Source: VXYL01 sp965199915 (lineage in GTDB: Bacteria; Pseudomonadota; Gammaproteobacteria; Pseudomonadales; Azotimanducaceae). From it: a DNA stretch of 64,000 bases. Below the pieces are notes generated by a model. It was not told where the DNA came from, did not search any database, and worked only from the letters and a program-made list of their open reading frames with translations. The position numbers and the translations under genes are program-made. Below, one piece after another: positions 17,003 to 28,204 of the stretch; position 1 is the stretch's first letter, and every line of letters starts with the position of its first letter. Location of the stretch: NCBI GenBank assembly GCA_965199915.1, contig OZ241348.1, forward strand, positions 1 through 64,000, written 5' to 3'.

Positions 17003-17613
17003 GTGCTGCGCGCGTTCCGCGCCCAGCTCTCGTGACGCAGCGGCCACCCGTTCGGCACGAGGGGACGGAACAAACCGTACCAAGGGCGAATGACCGCTTG
17101 GGCGCGAACGCGCAGCCAGCTTCCGGTGTCGCCGCAGTCCCCCGCGACGCCGTCGCTCCAATCCACACCGCCGTCCGGGTCGTCGTCCCACCCAATCACC
17201 ACTTCCACATCGCTCGTGCTGGCGGTGTGGTCCGGCCACCGGTCCGCGGCGGCGGTGGTGACGTTGACCGTAAGCGCGCCGTTGTTGTCGATGTCGAGCA
17301 GCCAACGGGCATTGCGGTCCGCTTGGAAAGCCGCGTTGATGGCGTTCTGGCAGTTGTTGCCGGTGGTGCTGGTCAGAGAGGCGACCCGGTTCGCGGCGGA
17401 CTTCGTGGCGGTCGCCAGGATTTGGTTGACGAGCGAAACGCGCAGGAACTCGCCGACCACCGCGAACAGCGTTATCGCCGCGAAGAGGATGAGTGTGAAC
17501 TCCACGGTGAAAGCGCCGCGCGCGTGGCGAGGGACGTGCAGCGGGTCGATGGCGACCTCTGGCGTCCGCCCCCGGCGCGGGAGGGGGTTGACGAAAACAC
17601 CTTTCGTGCTCAT
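16999..17613 (-). CDS. TadE-like pseudopilin
   Basis: A 204-residue protein, first gene of the tad-like operon. ATG 17613 is the best of several starts, though no clear ribosome site precedes it. Residues about 30-60 contain RHARGAFTVEFTLILFAAI, matching the TadE pattern G-A-x-x-V-E-F followed by a hydrophobic helix. The rest is a periplasmic domain with two Cys (GNNCQNAI, AGDCGDTG). It is divergent from the SPOR lipoprotein gene, sharing the 17614-17740 intergenic region. Confidence 0.8.
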   Translation of the reverse strand: MSTKGVFVNPLPRRGRTPEVAIDPLHVPRHARGAFTVEFTLILFAAITLFAVVGEFLRVSLVNQILATATKSAANRVASLTSTTGNNCQNAINAAFQADRNARWLLDIDNNGALTVNVTTAAADRWPDHTASTSDVEVVIGWDDDPDGGVDWSDGVAGDCGDTGSWLRVRAQAVIRPWYGLFRPLVPNGWPLRHESWARNARST

Positions 17614-17673
17614 GGCGACACCATGCCCGCGTCGCCTAGCGCAACGCGGAACACCCAACCTAGATGATTCGAC

Positions 17674-17679
17674 TATACT
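17674..17679 (+). promoter_or_regulatory. Candidate -10 box for the TPR-SPOR lipoprotein gene
   Basis: TATACT stands 62 bp before the GTG start, in the divergent gap. A matching -35 hexamer is not obvious, so confidence is low. Confidence 0.3.
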
Positions 17680-17740
17680 CCGGTGAACTCGAACATGGAA
17701 GTTGAGGGGGTCACCGACTCGTCCGAGCCGGCGTTTCACT

Positions 17741-19915
17741 GTGTCTCGCGCCTTCGCAGTCACCGCATGCGCCGCGCTTTGCGCGCTGGCCGCGGCATGC
17801 TCGCTCGTGCCGCGGGCGAACGACCACCTCGAGATGGCCCCGGTGGTGGGCGCCGTCTTGCCGGTCGCCAAGACGGCGCTGGACGCCGGACAGTTGGAGA
17901 CCGCCAAGCGTCTCTACCGACGTTTGTTGGACGTGAACCCACAGTCCTTCGAAGCGCGCATGGGCTTGGGGGAGGTCGCCCACCAGCGCCGCGACGGCGC
18001 CGAAGCCATGCGCTGGTTCCTCGCCGCGCTCGCCCATGCGAAAACCGTGACGCAGCGCCATGACGCGCTACTCCACCACGGCCGGGCCGCACTGGACGCC
18101 GGCCAGCTGGAGCATGCGCAAGGCAGTTTCGCGCGCCTGACGGATCCGCAGGAAGCGGCAACCAACGAATACGTCGCGTACGGCCTCAACGGAGTGGGTC
18201 TCACGCTGCTCTTGAGCGGGGATGTGCGCACCGCGGTGACGCTGATGGAGCAAGCGGTGGAGCGGCTTCCCGGCGATCAAAACCTGCGCCGCAATCTGTC
18301 CCGGGCGCTCGAGTTGCTTGCCGAGCAGGTGGCAACCTCCAACGCTCCCGACCTCGGCGGCGAAGCGGCTGGGCAAGCGCAAACCACGCCCGTCCCCGGC
18401 GCGCCGCCCAAGCGGGAACTGCAAGCCGCCGCGGATCGGATCGAACGCGCCGTGGCCCGCTTCGAAGAGGCCGCCGAACGCTTGACGGATGCGCCAACGC
18501 GAACCCCGGCCGCGCCGCCTAGCCCCAGCCCTAGTCCTAGTAGTAGTCAAGACGCGCCGCCACCCGCTCCGCCAGCTCAAGCTCCACCCCCGCCGCCGGC
18601 GCAAGCGCCCCCACCGCCGGCGACCGAGGCGGACGTGACGCCGTTCGCGCCAGCGGCCGGCGAGTTGACCGGCTTCCTCGTCCATGAAACCGATGGGCCC
18701 TTTGTGCAGATGGCCGCCTATGCGACGGCGGCGAAGGCGAACGCGTTGGCGGATCGCCTGCGGCGCGTCACCGAGCACCCGGTGCGCGTCGCCGAGAAAC
18801 GCGGATTGCACCGCGTGCGCATTGGACCGGTGCCAACGCAAGAAGCGCTGCGGGCCCTCGTTGGCGTCTTGCGGGACGCGGGCTATGGTGGCGTTCGCAT
18901 GGCGGCGCGCCAAGACGGCGACAACGTGGACGGAGCGGAAACTCCCGCCAACCGCGGAACGCGCCCAACGCCGGCGGCGCCGCTGCAGGCGTTCGTGGTG
19001 ACCGCCGGCGGCGAGACCTTCCTGCAGGTCGGCGCGTTCGGAGCGCGCGCCAAGGCGGCGGCGCGGGCGGACGAGTTGCGCGGACTCGTGGCGACGCCCA
19101 TTCGCGTGGTCGAGGGTGTGCTGCCAAGCGGCAAGCTGGTGCATCGCGTCCGCTTCGGCCCGCTCCGCTCCAACGCGGAATTGGACGGCGTTGTCGACGC
19201 TTTGGCGGCGGCGGGCCACCCCGTGGCCATGCCGACGGCACCCAATTTCAACACCGTGAAGCCGCCGACCGCGACACGCGGCGAGCCGTCTTCGGCGCAA
19301 CCGCTAGACCGACCTCCTCCCCAGCGGCCAATAGGACAGCCTCCTCCCACTCCACCTAGCGTTGCCGGCGTTGACGCGCCAAGGGTTGACGCGCCAAGGG
19401 TTGACGCGCCAGAGGTTGATGCGCCAAAGATTGACGCGCCAAAGAACGAGACGCCGCCGACCATCGCCCCGGAAGACCGGCCAAGTGGCGCGTTGCGGCT
19501 GGAGAACGGCGCGGCGGCCGCGGTCGCCGAAGTGGTGCAGGCGGCGCTCGCGGCGGCCGAAGTCGCCGCCGAATCCCAACCCGGCAACGTCGGCTCGCCG
19601 CCAGTGGCGCCGGGCGCCGAACAGCCGGGCGAGCCGCCAGCGTCTTCGCCACCCGCGCTCGCCGGCGGCGCGCGCGCTTACGTGATTACGCAAGACGAGG
19701 GAGTCTTCATCCAAATCGGGGACTACGATGCGCGTGCCGAGGCGGACGACTTGGCCGCGCGCATGCGGGTGCTCACCGCCGAGTCGGTGCAAGTAGTGCA
19801 GGAAAGGGACGCCAACGCGCCCTTCTACCGCGTTCGCGCCGGCCCGGTGGAAGACGACGCGGACTACGAGGCGCTGATGACGGCGGTGGCGGACTTGGGC
19901 TTCGAGGTTCAGTAG
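17741..19915 (+). CDS. TadD-like TPR lipoprotein with three SPOR domains
   Basis: A 724-residue protein. GTG 17741 gives a clean lipoprotein signal (MSRAFAVTACAALCALAAAC); TTG 17702 is a possible longer start. TPR-like helices occupy about 17860-18330 (TAKRLYRRLLDVNPQSFEA; AVTLMEQAVERLPGDQNLRR), as in TadD. Pro/Ala-rich linkers separate three SPOR domains at about 18659-18895 (FVQMAAYATAAKANALADRL, VRIGPV), 18987-19230 (FLQVGAFGARAKAAARADEL, VRFGPL) and 19669-19912 (FIQIGDYDARAEADDLAARM, VRAGPV). SPOR domains bind denuded peptidoglycan glycan, often at division sites. The combination suggests a lipoprotein that ties the Tad apparatus to septal or polar wall. It is divergent from tadE-like and convergent with cpaE-like. 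Confidence 0.85.
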   Translation: MSRAFAVTACAALCALAAACSLVPRANDHLEMAPVVGAVLPVAKTALDAGQLETAKRLYRRLLDVNPQSFEARMGLGEVAHQRRDGAEAMRWFLAALAHAKTVTQRHDALLHHGRAALDAGQLEHAQGSFARLTDPQEAATNEYVAYGLNGVGLTLLLSGDVRTAVTLMEQAVERLPGDQNLRRNLSRALELLAEQVATSNAPDLGGEAAGQAQTTPVPGAPPKRELQAAADRIERAVARFEEAAERLTDAPTRTPAAPPSPSPSPSSSQDAPPPAPPAQAPPPPPAQAPPPPATEADVTPFAPAAGELTGFLVHETDGPFVQMAAYATAAKANALADRLRRVTEHPVRVAEKRGLHRVRIGPVPTQEALRALVGVLRDAGYGGVRMAARQDGDNVDGAETPANRGTRPTPAAPLQAFVVTAGGETFLQVGAFGARAKAAARADELRGLVATPIRVVEGVLPSGKLVHRVRFGPLRSNAELDGVVDALAAAGHPVAMPTAPNFNTVKPPTATRGEPSSAQPLDRPPPQRPIGQPPPTPPSVAGVDAPRVDAPRVDAPEVDAPKIDAPKNETPPTIAPEDRPSGALRLENGAAAAVAEVVQAALAAAEVAAESQPGNVGSPPVAPGAEQPGEPPASSPPALAGGARAYVITQDEGVFIQIGDYDARAEADDLAARMRVLTAESVQVVQERDANAPFYRVRAGPVEDDADYEALMTAVADLGFEVQ
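19370..19444 (+). repeat. Five 15-bp units encoding VDAPR-type pentapeptides
   Basis: GTTGACGCGCCAAGG and close variants repeat five times within the linker before the third SPOR domain. They encode VDAPR, VDAPR, VDAPE, VDAPK and IDAPK after a leading Gly. This is a simple extended linker repeat. Confidence 0.85.
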
Positions 19916-19955
19916 AGCCAGCGCTCGGCGGCGTCCGCGGGCGAAGCCCAGTGGT

Positions 19956-21056
19956 TCAGCCGCTCTCCTCCAAGGCGCCAACGCCAAGGAGGAGTTGCAG
20001 AAACTTGGCAAGCAAGGCGCGTTCCCGACGCGCCACCGCCAGTTGCGGCTCGCCGAGCGCCATGGAGCGGGCCATGCCCTTGATGTACGGCAACTCCAAG
20101 TCCGGCGCCCGCCCGCCGAAACCGTCGCGGAGCTGATCGTCGCTCAGCAGTTTGGGCAACGGGCGCGTGTGATTCACCACCAACGTGGAGGTGGCGCCGT
20201 CCAGAATGCGCAACCAGCGAACCGCCACGGACATGCCGGCCGGCGTCGGCTCGAAGACCACCAGGTGGTTCGTGACCAGGTTTCGAAGCGCATCGACGTG
20301 GCGCGGCTTCAGTCCGCACGCGAGGATCATGTGCGCCTGCACCGACAACGCGTCGATGAGGCCCTGCAAGCCGGGGTCGGGCGGGTCCTCTTGACCCGCT
20401 TGGTCCATCGGATGCGCCACTAGACCGATGCGCGTTGTGACTTGGGCTTGCAAGCGATCCAGCGACGCCATTTCGTCTCCGTCCGCCTGCAGCGCTTGCG
20501 CCAAGCCGCGCCGGGGTTCGGTGTCCAAGGCCAGCGCCAAAGAGCCGAAGTTGGGGTCGAGATCCAAGCAGGTGACATAGCGTCCGGCGTCCGCTGCCAT
20601 GTGCGCCAACAGGGCTGTGATGGTGCTTGTGCCCATGCCTTTGCCAAGCACCAGCATCAAGCGGCTGGCTTGGATTTCCGGGCGCGTGCCCTCGCCGTTG
20701 ACGGCGGCGACTTCGCGCAGCGCTTGCTGCACGTTGTTCGCGTCCAACGGCTTTGGCAGATAGAGGAACACGCCGCTGCGGTAGAGTTCGTTGGCAAGCG
20801 TTACGTTGTTTTCCGAGCCGGTGACCAGAATCATGGTCTCCGGACGGCACACCTGCATCAGCGCCGGGACGTAGACGATCGGGTTCTGCTCGCCATCCAG
20901 ATCCACAAGCAGAACTTCCGGCGAGCGTTGCGTGCGAAACGTCCACGCGGCGTTGCGCACGGTGCCTCGTTGCACCTTGGCGTCGCGCAGCGCCTGCTGC
21001 ACAACCCGCCGGCTGTCGCCGTCGTTCAGAAAAGCGGTGTAGTCGGTTTCCGCCAT
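19956..21056 (-). CDS. CpaE/TadZ-like pilus assembly ATPase
   Basis: A 366-residue protein. Residues about 1-120 form a receiver-like domain (VLLVDLDGEQNPIVYVPAL, MILVTGSENN, FLYLPKPLD). From about 130 a MinD/ParA-like ATPase follows: LMLVLGKGMGTSTITALLAH replaces the usual deviant Walker A K-G-G-x-G-K-[ST], so the signature lysine near the end is absent. YVTCLDLDPNFGSLALAL follows. In Tad systems CpaE/TadZ marks the pole where the pilus machine assembles. Loss of the key lysine is also known in several TadZ proteins, which can localise without strong hydrolysis. Start ATG 21056. It is convergent with the SPOR lipoprotein, 40 bp apart. Confidence 0.8.
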   Translation of the reverse strand: MAETDYTAFLNDGDSRRVVQQALRDAKVQRGTVRNAAWTFRTQRSPEVLLVDLDGEQNPIVYVPALMQVCRPETMILVTGSENNVTLANELYRSGVFLYLPKPLDANNVQQALREVAAVNGEGTRPEIQASRLMLVLGKGMGTSTITALLAHMAADAGRYVTCLDLDPNFGSLALALDTEPRRGLAQALQADGDEMASLDRLQAQVTTRIGLVAHPMDQAGQEDPPDPGLQGLIDALSVQAHMILACGLKPRHVDALRNLVTNHLVVFEPTPAGMSVAVRWLRILDGATSTLVVNHTRPLPKLLSDDQLRDGFGGRAPDLELPYIKGMARSMALGEPQLAVARRERALLAKFLQLLLGVGALEESG

Positions 21057-21141
21057 CGCCCTTGTGTCTGCCGCGCGGTGGGTTGGCGCCGGTTGCCGGC
21101 GACTGAGAACGGTCGCGCCACGCTGTGAAGAGTGCGGAAGA

Positions 21142-21180
21142 GCGCACCCTGCCGGGCGCGTTCGAGTTTGCTGCGCAAAC
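21142..21180 (-). repeat. REP-like repeat, copy 3
   Basis: On the minus strand it reads GTTTGCGCAGCAAACTCGAA followed by CGCGCCCGGCAGGGTGCGC, about 36 of 39 bases like copy 2. It lies in the gap between the cpaE-like start and the small lipoprotein stop. Confidence 0.7.
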
Positions 21181-21216
21181 CCGGCTCACCCGTGAAGGTC
21201 GCCGCTACTCAAATGT

Positions 21217-21468
21217 CTACTCCTCCGCGTCGGCCTTGCCGCCCCACTTCCGCACGGCCTCCACCGCCTTCTCGGTACGCGACGGCCCTTCGGACATCTC
21301 CGCGCTTTCAATCATCATGTCGCGCACGAAGGCGACGCGATCGCCGGCGGCGGGCGCCGGCGTCTCCAGCTCCGGTAGCGGTGCGCGGCAGCCGCCAAGC
21401 AATACGCCGACAGCGACCGCGGCGATCGTCCAACCGCCGGTTCTTCCACGCGCCGCTGCTGCTCGCAC
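21217..21468 (-). CDS. Small lipoprotein of unknown function
   Basis: An 83-residue protein from GTG 21468, chosen because GGGAGG lies five bases upstream and the result is a tidy lipoprotein signal: basic start MRAAAARGRTGG, hydrophobic core, and lipobox LLGGC. An open stretch extends 21 codons further up to 21531 but would give an overlong leader. The mature part is charged and helical (FVRDMMIESAEMSEGPSRTEKAVEAV is split here: FVRDMMIESAEMSEG, then SRTEKAVEAVRKWGG). It is upstream of the cpaE-like gene on the same strand, separated by the REP repeat. Confidence 0.62.
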   Translation of the reverse strand: MRAAAARGRTGGWTIAAVAVGVLLGGCRAPLPELETPAPAAGDRVAFVRDMMIESAEMSEGPSRTEKAVEAVRKWGGKADAEE

Positions 21469-21693
21469 ATCGTCCTCCCGCGCACTTTGGCGCACGCCTT
21501 CCCGCACCATCGCCACTTCCGACCCGCTCACTCGGACGCGACTATACCACCGTCCCCGCGGGCGGCGCGGCGACCGTACTGCACTCCACTGAGGTACAGC
21601 ACTTGTCTCACGCCGGCACCGGCACCAGTCAAGGATGCCTCGGCGGCACCTTACAGCATATTATGCTTGGCCCAATCCGGCGGAGCTGACGGC

Positions 21694-22584
21694 ATGGCTA
21701 TTCAAGTGCGCGATGGGCGCCTGCGCGGCGTGGTGGACGAAAGCGCAACCCTCGACCAACTGGCTGGCGACTTTCGCTTCACCGAAGGGCCGATCTGGCA
21801 CCCGCGGGACGAACACCTCACGTTCAGCGACATCCCCGGCAACCGCCTCTATCGGTGGAGCGAAGCCAGCGGCCTGTCGGTGCTGCGCGAACCGAGCAAC
21901 ATGGCGAACGGCAACACCTATGATGGCGAGGGCCGAATGCTCACTTGCGAACACGCCACCAGCCGCGTCACGCGCACCGAGCCGGACGGCAGCGTCATCG
22001 TTCTAGCCAGCCACTACCAAGGCAAGGAGCTGAACAGCCCCAACGACATCGTGGTGCGGCGGGACGGCACGGTTTGGTTCACCGATCCCACATACGGACG
22101 CGCCGACGGCGTCGGCGTGGCGCGGCCGCCGCAGCTGGACTTCCGCGGCGTCTTTCGCATGGGGCCGAACGGCGAGAACCTCACCGTCGTGTGCGCGGAC
22201 TTCGACATGCCGAACGGCCTCGCGTTCACGCCCGATCAGAAGCACCTCTATGTCGCCGACACGCCGCGCAAACATGTGCGCCGCTTCGCGGTCGACGAGA
22301 ATGGCCAGCTGCGCGGGGGCGAAGTGTTCGCCGAGTCCACCGGCGAAGGCCCGGGAGCGCCCGACGGCTTGAAGACGGACCGCGCCGGGAATGTGTTCTG
22401 CGCCGGCCCCGGCGGTGTTCACATCTACCACCCCGCCGATGGCGCATGCTTGGGCGTCATTGAGACGCCGGCGTTCTGCGCCAATTTCACTTGGGGCGGC
22501 GGCGACATGCACACGTTCTTCCTTACGGCTTCCAAGGGCCTGTACCGGATACGCGTGAAAGTGCCCGGCATACCGCTCTTTTGA
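21694..22584 (+). CDS. SMP-30/gluconolactonase family hydrolase
   Basis: A 296-residue beta-propeller enzyme from ATG 21694, with GGAG nine bases upstream. Motifs include FTEGPIWHPRDEHLTFSDIP (metal-ligand Glu), GKELNSPNDIVVRRDGTVWF (metal-site Asn), MPNGLAFTPDQKHLYVADT and GAPDGLKTDRAGNVFC (metal-ligand Asp). Family members hydrolyse sugar lactones such as gluconolactone, or related lactones and esters. Substrate is undetermined. It stands alone between the small lipoprotein and aceF and is convergent with aceF. Confidence 0.9.
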   Translation: MAIQVRDGRLRGVVDESATLDQLAGDFRFTEGPIWHPRDEHLTFSDIPGNRLYRWSEASGLSVLREPSNMANGNTYDGEGRMLTCEHATSRVTRTEPDGSVIVLASHYQGKELNSPNDIVVRRDGTVWFTDPTYGRADGVGVARPPQLDFRGVFRMGPNGENLTVVCADFDMPNGLAFTPDQKHLYVADTPRKHVRRFAVDENGQLRGGEVFAESTGEGPGAPDGLKTDRAGNVFCAGPGGVHIYHPADGACLGVIETPAFCANFTWGGGDMHTFFLTASKGLYRIRVKVPGIPLF

Positions 22585-22608
22585 AGCGAGTCGGTTTGCG
22601 CAGGGGCG

Positions 22609-23891
22609 CTACAAGGAGAAACGCCGCACGTCGCCTAGCAACTCGCGCAGATCCGCCACGAAACGGCCGGCTTCGGCGCCGTTGATGGCGCGGTGGTCGT
22701 AGGAGAGCGACAGCGGCAGAGTCTTGCGCGGCGCGAAGGCGGCGCCGTCCCACACCGGGCGCATTTGCGCGCGGCCGACGCCAAGGATGGCCACTTCCGG
22801 CGCGTTGACAACGGGGGTGAAGCCGGTGCCGCCGAGCGCGCCGAGACTGGACACGGTGAAGCTGCCGCCTTGCATTTCCTCCGGCTTGAGACGCCGCTCG
22901 CGGGCCGCGGCCGCCAAACGGGCGATCTCTTCGGCCAACGCGAAGACGCCCAACGCGCCGGCGTCGCGCACCACCGGCACAACCAGCCCCTCCTCCGTGT
23001 CCACGGCAATGCCGATGTGGTGGTAGCGCTTGTAAATGATCGCCGTGGCGGCGGCGTTCAACGAGGCGTTCAGGCGCGGGTGTTCGCGCAGCGCGAACAC
23101 GCAGGCTTTGACGATGAACGGCAGCGGCGAGATCTTGACGCCGCGCAGCGCCGCTTCGTCGCGGAGCGTGGCGCGGAACGCCTCTAGATCCGTCACGTCC
23201 GCATCGTCGTGCTGCGTGACGTGAACCACATGCTGCCACGCCCGCTGCAGGTTGGCCGCGCCGCGGGCGCGCAGGCGCGAGAGGGGCGCCTCGTCCACTT
23301 CTCCGAAGCGCGAATAATCCACGACGGGCATTGGCGGGGGAGGCGACGGGCCTGCCGGCGCGGTGAACGCGCGTTTGACATGCGCCTTCACATCGTCCTT
23401 GACGATGCGGCCGCGGGCGCCGGTGCCGGGCACCGCGGCGAGATCAACGCCGAGTTCGCGGGCCAAGCGCCGCACGGCGGGCCCGGCGTAGACCTTCCCG
23501 GTCGCGCTCGCCGCGGTCGCCACCGCCGGCGGTGGCGCTGTCGGCTCGGCAGCGGGCTCGGGCGTCGATGCCACAGCGGCCGCGCGCGCGGCCGCGTCCG
23601 GTTTGGCCGCGGCGGGAGGCCGGGGCGAATCCGGCGCTTCCCCTTCCGCAACCGGCGCGTCGGGTTGCCCCTCGACTCGGACGATGGGATCGCCGGCGTT
23701 CACGCGGTCGCCAAGCGCGACCAGCACCTCGGCAACGGCACCGGCGAACGGCGCCGGCACTTCCATGGACGCCTTGTCCGACTCGATGACGATCAAGGCG
23801 TCGTTGGGCGCCACCTCGTCGCCCGGGGAGACGCAGATTTCGATCACCTCGACATCCTCGGCGTCGCCGATGTCCGGAATGGCGACTTCGC

Positions 23892-23895
<4 letters not shown>
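22609..23895 (-). CDS. aceF: Pyruvate dehydrogenase E2 (dihydrolipoamide acetyltransferase)
   Basis: A 428-residue acyltransferase of the pyruvate dehydrogenase complex. It has one lipoyl domain (IVIESDKASMEVPAPFAG, lipoylated Lys near residue 41), an Ala/Pro linker, an E1/E3-binding domain (YAGPAVRRLARELGVDLAAV...GTGARGRIVKDDV) and a catalytic core ending in SLSYDHRAINGAEAGRF. The core carries His and, four residues on, Asn in place of the more common Asp; the Azotobacter E2p is a known Asn case. Many gammaproteobacterial AceF proteins have two or three lipoyl domains, so one is on the small side. The start overlaps the aceE stop by four bases. Confidence 0.96.
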
Positions 23896-26612
<2,717 letters not shown>

Positions 26613-26690
26613 GCGCGTCCCAAGCTGCCAACGGCCATTATAAGGCCGGTCGATGGAAGGGCGGCATCGGGCCGGACGCCGGCCGGTGGA

Positions 26691-27572
26691 TCAGGCCGAT
26701 TGGCGTCCGTTGCCTTCCAAGGTCACCGAGCGGATGGCCCCCGGTTCTTGGAGCAGGCGGCGCACCAGGCCGGTGTTCGCGGTGTGGCCGGTGCGGTAGC
26801 CCTCGAACGCGCCGAGAATCGGATGGCCGCAAAGGTACAGGTCGCCCACGACGTCCAATATCTTGTGCTTCACGAACTCGTCGTGGTAGCGCAGGCCGTC
26901 GTCGTTCACGATGCCGTCGTCGTCCACGACGATGGCGTTGTCCAAGCTGCCGCCGAGCGCCAAGCGCCGCGTGCGCAGATGGTCCATGTCCGCCAAGAAG
27001 CCAAAGGTGCGCGCCCGGCTCACTTCGCGCTCAAAGGTGCCGCCAGCGAACTCCACCGCGGCGTGCTGGCACTGGTCGGCGAAGAAGGGGTGGTCGTAGG
27101 CCATGGTGTATTCGACGCGGAAGCCGTCGTGGGGACGCAAGCGCGCGACGGCGCGGCCTTCCGCGTAGGAGACCTCCCGCACCACTTGCAGGTAGCGTCT
27201 CGCGGCGGCCTGGTCCACCACGCCGGCGGCGCGGATGAGATCAAGGAACGGCGCGGCGCTGCCGTCCAAGATGGGAAGTTCCGTGGCGTTGATGTCCACG
27301 CCGGCGTTGTCCACGCCCAAGCCGGCGAACGCCGCCATGAGGTGTTCCACGGTGGAGACCTGGGCGCCGTTTTCCGCCAAGGTCGTGGCGAAGCGCGTCT
27401 TCACCACGTTGGCGATGTTGGCGCGCACGTTCTCGCCGCGAAGATCCACCCGGCGGAACACGATGCCCGTGTCCGGCGGCGCGGGATGGATCGTGATTTT
27501 CACTTCCTCGCCGGAGTGCAGGGCGACGCCCTGCGTGTGCGTCGATCGCGCCAACGTCCGCTGGCCGATCAT
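26691..27572 (-). CDS. lpxC: UDP-3-O-acyl-GlcNAc deacetylase
   Basis: The zinc enzyme of the committed step in lipid A synthesis, 293 residues. ATG 27572 has GGAAGG six bases upstream; a GTG at 27596 is also in frame but less likely. Zinc and catalytic residues are seen in VSTVEHLMAAF (His), YHDEFVKHKILDVVGDLYL (His, Asp) and GHPILGAFEGYRTGHTANT (His). lpxC usually follows ftsZ directly at the end of the dcw cluster. Here a 5.5-kb island separates them, so lpxC must rely on its own promoter or on one in the island. Confidence 0.95.
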   Translation of the reverse strand: MIGQRTLARSTHTQGVALHSGEEVKITIHPAPPDTGIVFRRVDLRGENVRANIANVVKTRFATTLAENGAQVSTVEHLMAAFAGLGVDNAGVDINATELPILDGSAAPFLDLIRAAGVVDQAAARRYLQVVREVSYAEGRAVARLRPHDGFRVEYTMAYDHPFFADQCQHAAVEFAGGTFEREVSRARTFGFLADMDHLRTRRLALGGSLDNAIVVDDDGIVNDDGLRYHDEFVKHKILDVVGDLYLCGHPILGAFEGYRTGHTANTGLVRRLLQEPGAIRSVTLEGNGRQSA

Positions 27573-27617
27573 GCGTTGCCTTCCATTTCGATGCACCTCC
27601 GCTCATCCCAAGAACGG

Positions 27618-27808
27618 GACGCCTTGCGCGGTTGCCTTGTGCCCGCCGAACGGCGTGACGGAACCCCACGCAACCATAGCGCTTTTGCCGCCACCTTTTT
27701 GTAACAATTTGTTTCGCTTGCGTTCTCGTCTTCTGTGGTGCGCCCGGCAGGCCGGGCGTCTGCCCGCGATCAATCCGCCTGCTCGCGCAGGAACGAGGGA
27801 ACGTCGAG
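27618..27808. repeat. Direct repeat A flanking the island (copy at 33058-33246)
   Basis: This 191-bp segment matches 33058-33246 at about 90% or better. It contains the last 88 bp of the XRE pseudogene, an intergenic stretch and the final 13 codons of ftsZ with its stop. The copy beside ftsZ is clearly the parent. It covers most of the 197 bp upstream of lpxC, so any lpxC promoter must lie in this duplicated sequence or overlap it. Confidence 0.9.
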
Positions 27809-28126
27809 CGCAGAGGCGATGGTTGCGATCGACCAGTAATGTCCTCCCGGCGGTAGGTTTCGCCGCACCTTGCCCTTGGCGTCGACGCGCTCGGTGGCGA
27901 ACAGGCAGGGGCGGTGGAAGTTGAGGAACGGCGACAGGTGCTCGCGGGCGAAGACGTCCACGTCGTCGGCGAAGCGGACGGGGATGTGCTCGTGGCCCAG
28001 TTGCCTGCGCACGACGTGGGCGTTCTTGCCCTCGACGAGGGCGTTGTCGTTGGAGCGCCTGGGGCGCGACTTCGCGAACTCGCCGACGTGCAGCTTGTTC
28101 AGCAGCGCGGCGACGTGGCGGGGCTT
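27770..28126 (-). pseudogene. 3' fragment of an integrase-type transposase, fused in frame to the FtsZ tail
   Basis: The open frame reads VAALLNKLHV, FAKSRPRRSNDNALVEGKN and HLSPFLNFHRPCLF, matching the C-terminal half of rve-type (IS481-like) transposases that carry the catalytic Glu after SNDNALVE. The usual ending is missing. After ATIAS the frame continues as ALDVPSFLREQAD and stops, which is the FtsZ C-terminal peptide copied from 33208-33246. The N-terminal half is lost at the ISNCY insertion point (target duplicate 28113-28131). Whether it is expressed is unknown. Confidence 0.75.
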
Positions 28127-28204
28127 TGGTTGTTGGGAGCACATAATCTGTCCGGTTTTCTAGCACATAAATTGTCCGCTTTTGGACGCCTCTGGAGGAG
28201 GTCG

